Shown here: positions 63,557 through 64,000 of the stretch, one piece after another | Layout: the number at the start of each line of letters is the position of its first letter | Position numbering within the stretch: position 1 is the stretch's first letter | Assembly: GCA_021325035.1 (NCBI GenBank) | Contig: JAJPHW010000100.1 | Location: 20,506 to 84,505, forward strand | Direction: 5' to 3' | Length of the DNA stretch: 64,000 bases | Source of the DNA: Terriglobia bacterium | GTDB taxonomy: Bacteria > Acidobacteriota > Terriglobia > Terriglobales > Acidobacteriaceae | Notes under the pieces: model-generated | What the model was told of the DNA's origin: nothing | The model's input: only the letters and a program-made list of their open reading frames with translations | The model's database searches: none | Position numbers and translations under genes: made by a program

Positions 63557-63883
63557 AAAACGATCAGGAACCAGTGAGGGGGTGCCCCTAATCCCTGATC
63601 GTGATGTTTCGGCGAAACTGCTGAAAGCGCTTCCCCCGTCGCTTTTGCCGACCACCACCCGCGTGACATGCACGCGTATGACCATGCTTAGATAGTTGCT
63701 CTGGCAAGATTGTTCTTTCGTTAAAGTGAACATGAGCTTATGTTTAGTCTTGGTCTTGGGACGCAGGAATAGAAGGCTTAAGTGGCCGCGCGCTATCCGA
63801 TTGGATAGTCGCTATCTTTTCAGATAGCCCGATGAATTGAAATTGATGCATTCAAAACGTAGATGTGTTAAACAAGAGTGCGT
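63557..63883. other. 327-bp non-coding gap rich in hairpins
   Basis: No convincing gene is present. Hairpin arms are seen at 63560-63568/63594-63602 (ACGATCAGG), 63606-63610/63614-63618 (GTTTC), 63624-63629/63640-63645 (AAAGCG), 63660-63665/63671-63676 (CGCGTG), 63793-63798/63803-63808 (CTATCC) and 63811-63817/63822-63828 (GCTATCT). The first is followed by TTTTTT when read on the minus strand, like an intrinsic terminator. A small RNA or a 5' leader for the FHA gene are both possible. Confidence 0.5.
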
Positions 63884-63895
63884 ATGGGTGGCAAG

Positions 63896-64000
63896 ATGAA
63901 CCCTAAAAGACTCGTCTTCATTTCCGGACCTTCCAAGGACCACACCTTCATTCTTTCGAACGACGAGATTTCCATTGGACGCGACTCCGCCAATGTCATT
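63896..64000 (+). CDS. FHA-domain protein, N-terminus only (runs off window)
   Basis: The 35 visible residues include KRLVFISGP, a hydrophobic strand, and DEISIGRDSANVI, the GR-x-S core of a phosphothreonine-binding FHA domain. In soil bacteria such N-terminal FHA domains often precede a sigma-54 activator, a guanylate cyclase or a histidine kinase; the window ends before any second domain. GGGTGG precedes ATG 63896; an in-frame ATG at 63884 is the alternative. Confidence 0.7.
   Translation, partial: MNPKRLVFISGPSKDHTFILSNDEISIGRDSANVI

Noticed and set aside
63680-63720. Possible sigma-54 promoter (TGGCA...) before the FHA gene
   Set aside because: TGGCAAGATTGTTC lacks the GC element at the required distance.

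Overview
The window looks like a chromosomal segment of a Gram-negative bacterium, most likely an acidobacterium (Acidobacteriota, Terriglobia-like). Kdo-pathway genes (kdsD-like, kdsC), a Wza-type outer-membrane exporter and a bifunctional class A PBP point to a two-membrane cell. The mix of M13 and M28 peptidases, a large Lhr helicase, MarC, a standalone CcmE and PIN toxin pairs is what I associate with that phylum. The phylum call is inference; no rRNA or tRNA gene is visible in the window.

Region A (1-28.6 kb) is a surface-glycan locus, almost entirely on the + strand. Many junctions are ATGA-type stop/start overlaps, so much of it is probably co-transcribed and translationally coupled. 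It opens with the end of a nonulosonic (pseudaminic-type) acid module: an SpsF/PseF-like cytidylyltransferase, PseG-like hydrolase, WbqC-like protein and PseI-like synthase. Decoration and assembly genes follow: a NodB deacetylase, a CelD-type GNAT, a 66-residue ribbon-helix-helix-like small protein, a divergent deacetylase-like protein, a sulfatase-fold enzyme, four GT4 glycosyltransferases, an O-antigen ligase/polymerase-like membrane protein, a methyltransferase, two asparagine-synthetase-type amidotransferases flanking a GT2, an alcohol dehydrogenase-Gfo/Idh/MocA fusion, a NodU/CmcH-type carbamoyltransferase, an Asp-box protein, a D-glucuronyl C5-epimerase family protein and a fifth GT4. 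Together these predict an acidic polysaccharide with a nonulosonate, epimerised hexuronic acid, and amide, carbamoyl and acyl decorations.

Region B (28.6-34.4 kb) holds a Wza-type export protein and, divergently, a WecA-type initiating phosphoglycosyl transferase with an extra C-terminal domain. A zinc-ribbon/GAF protein and an OmpR-type two-component system follow. Exporter and initiator could serve Region A. No flippase, BY-kinase or pseB/C/H is in the window.

Region C (34.5-50.8 kb) is ordinary chromosome: ccmE, ppa, an M13 peptidase, thiC, marC, a stray capsule-type glycosyltransferase, an M28 peptidase, a TPR protein, a ClC channel/transporter, an RDD protein, an MBL-fold hydrolase, a K+ channel and a kdsD-like isomerase. 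Genes are tightly packed and several convergent pairs overlap at their 3' ends.

Region D (50.8-64 kb) has two PIN-toxin modules with palindromic upstream regions, proS, a small membrane protein, a class A PBP, a TPR protein, kdsC, a large Lhr helicase and the start of an FHA-domain protein. The 327-bp gap between lhr and the FHA gene is unusually rich in hairpins and is the only long stretch without a gene. No insertion sequence, phage gene, CRISPR array or tRNA was found.
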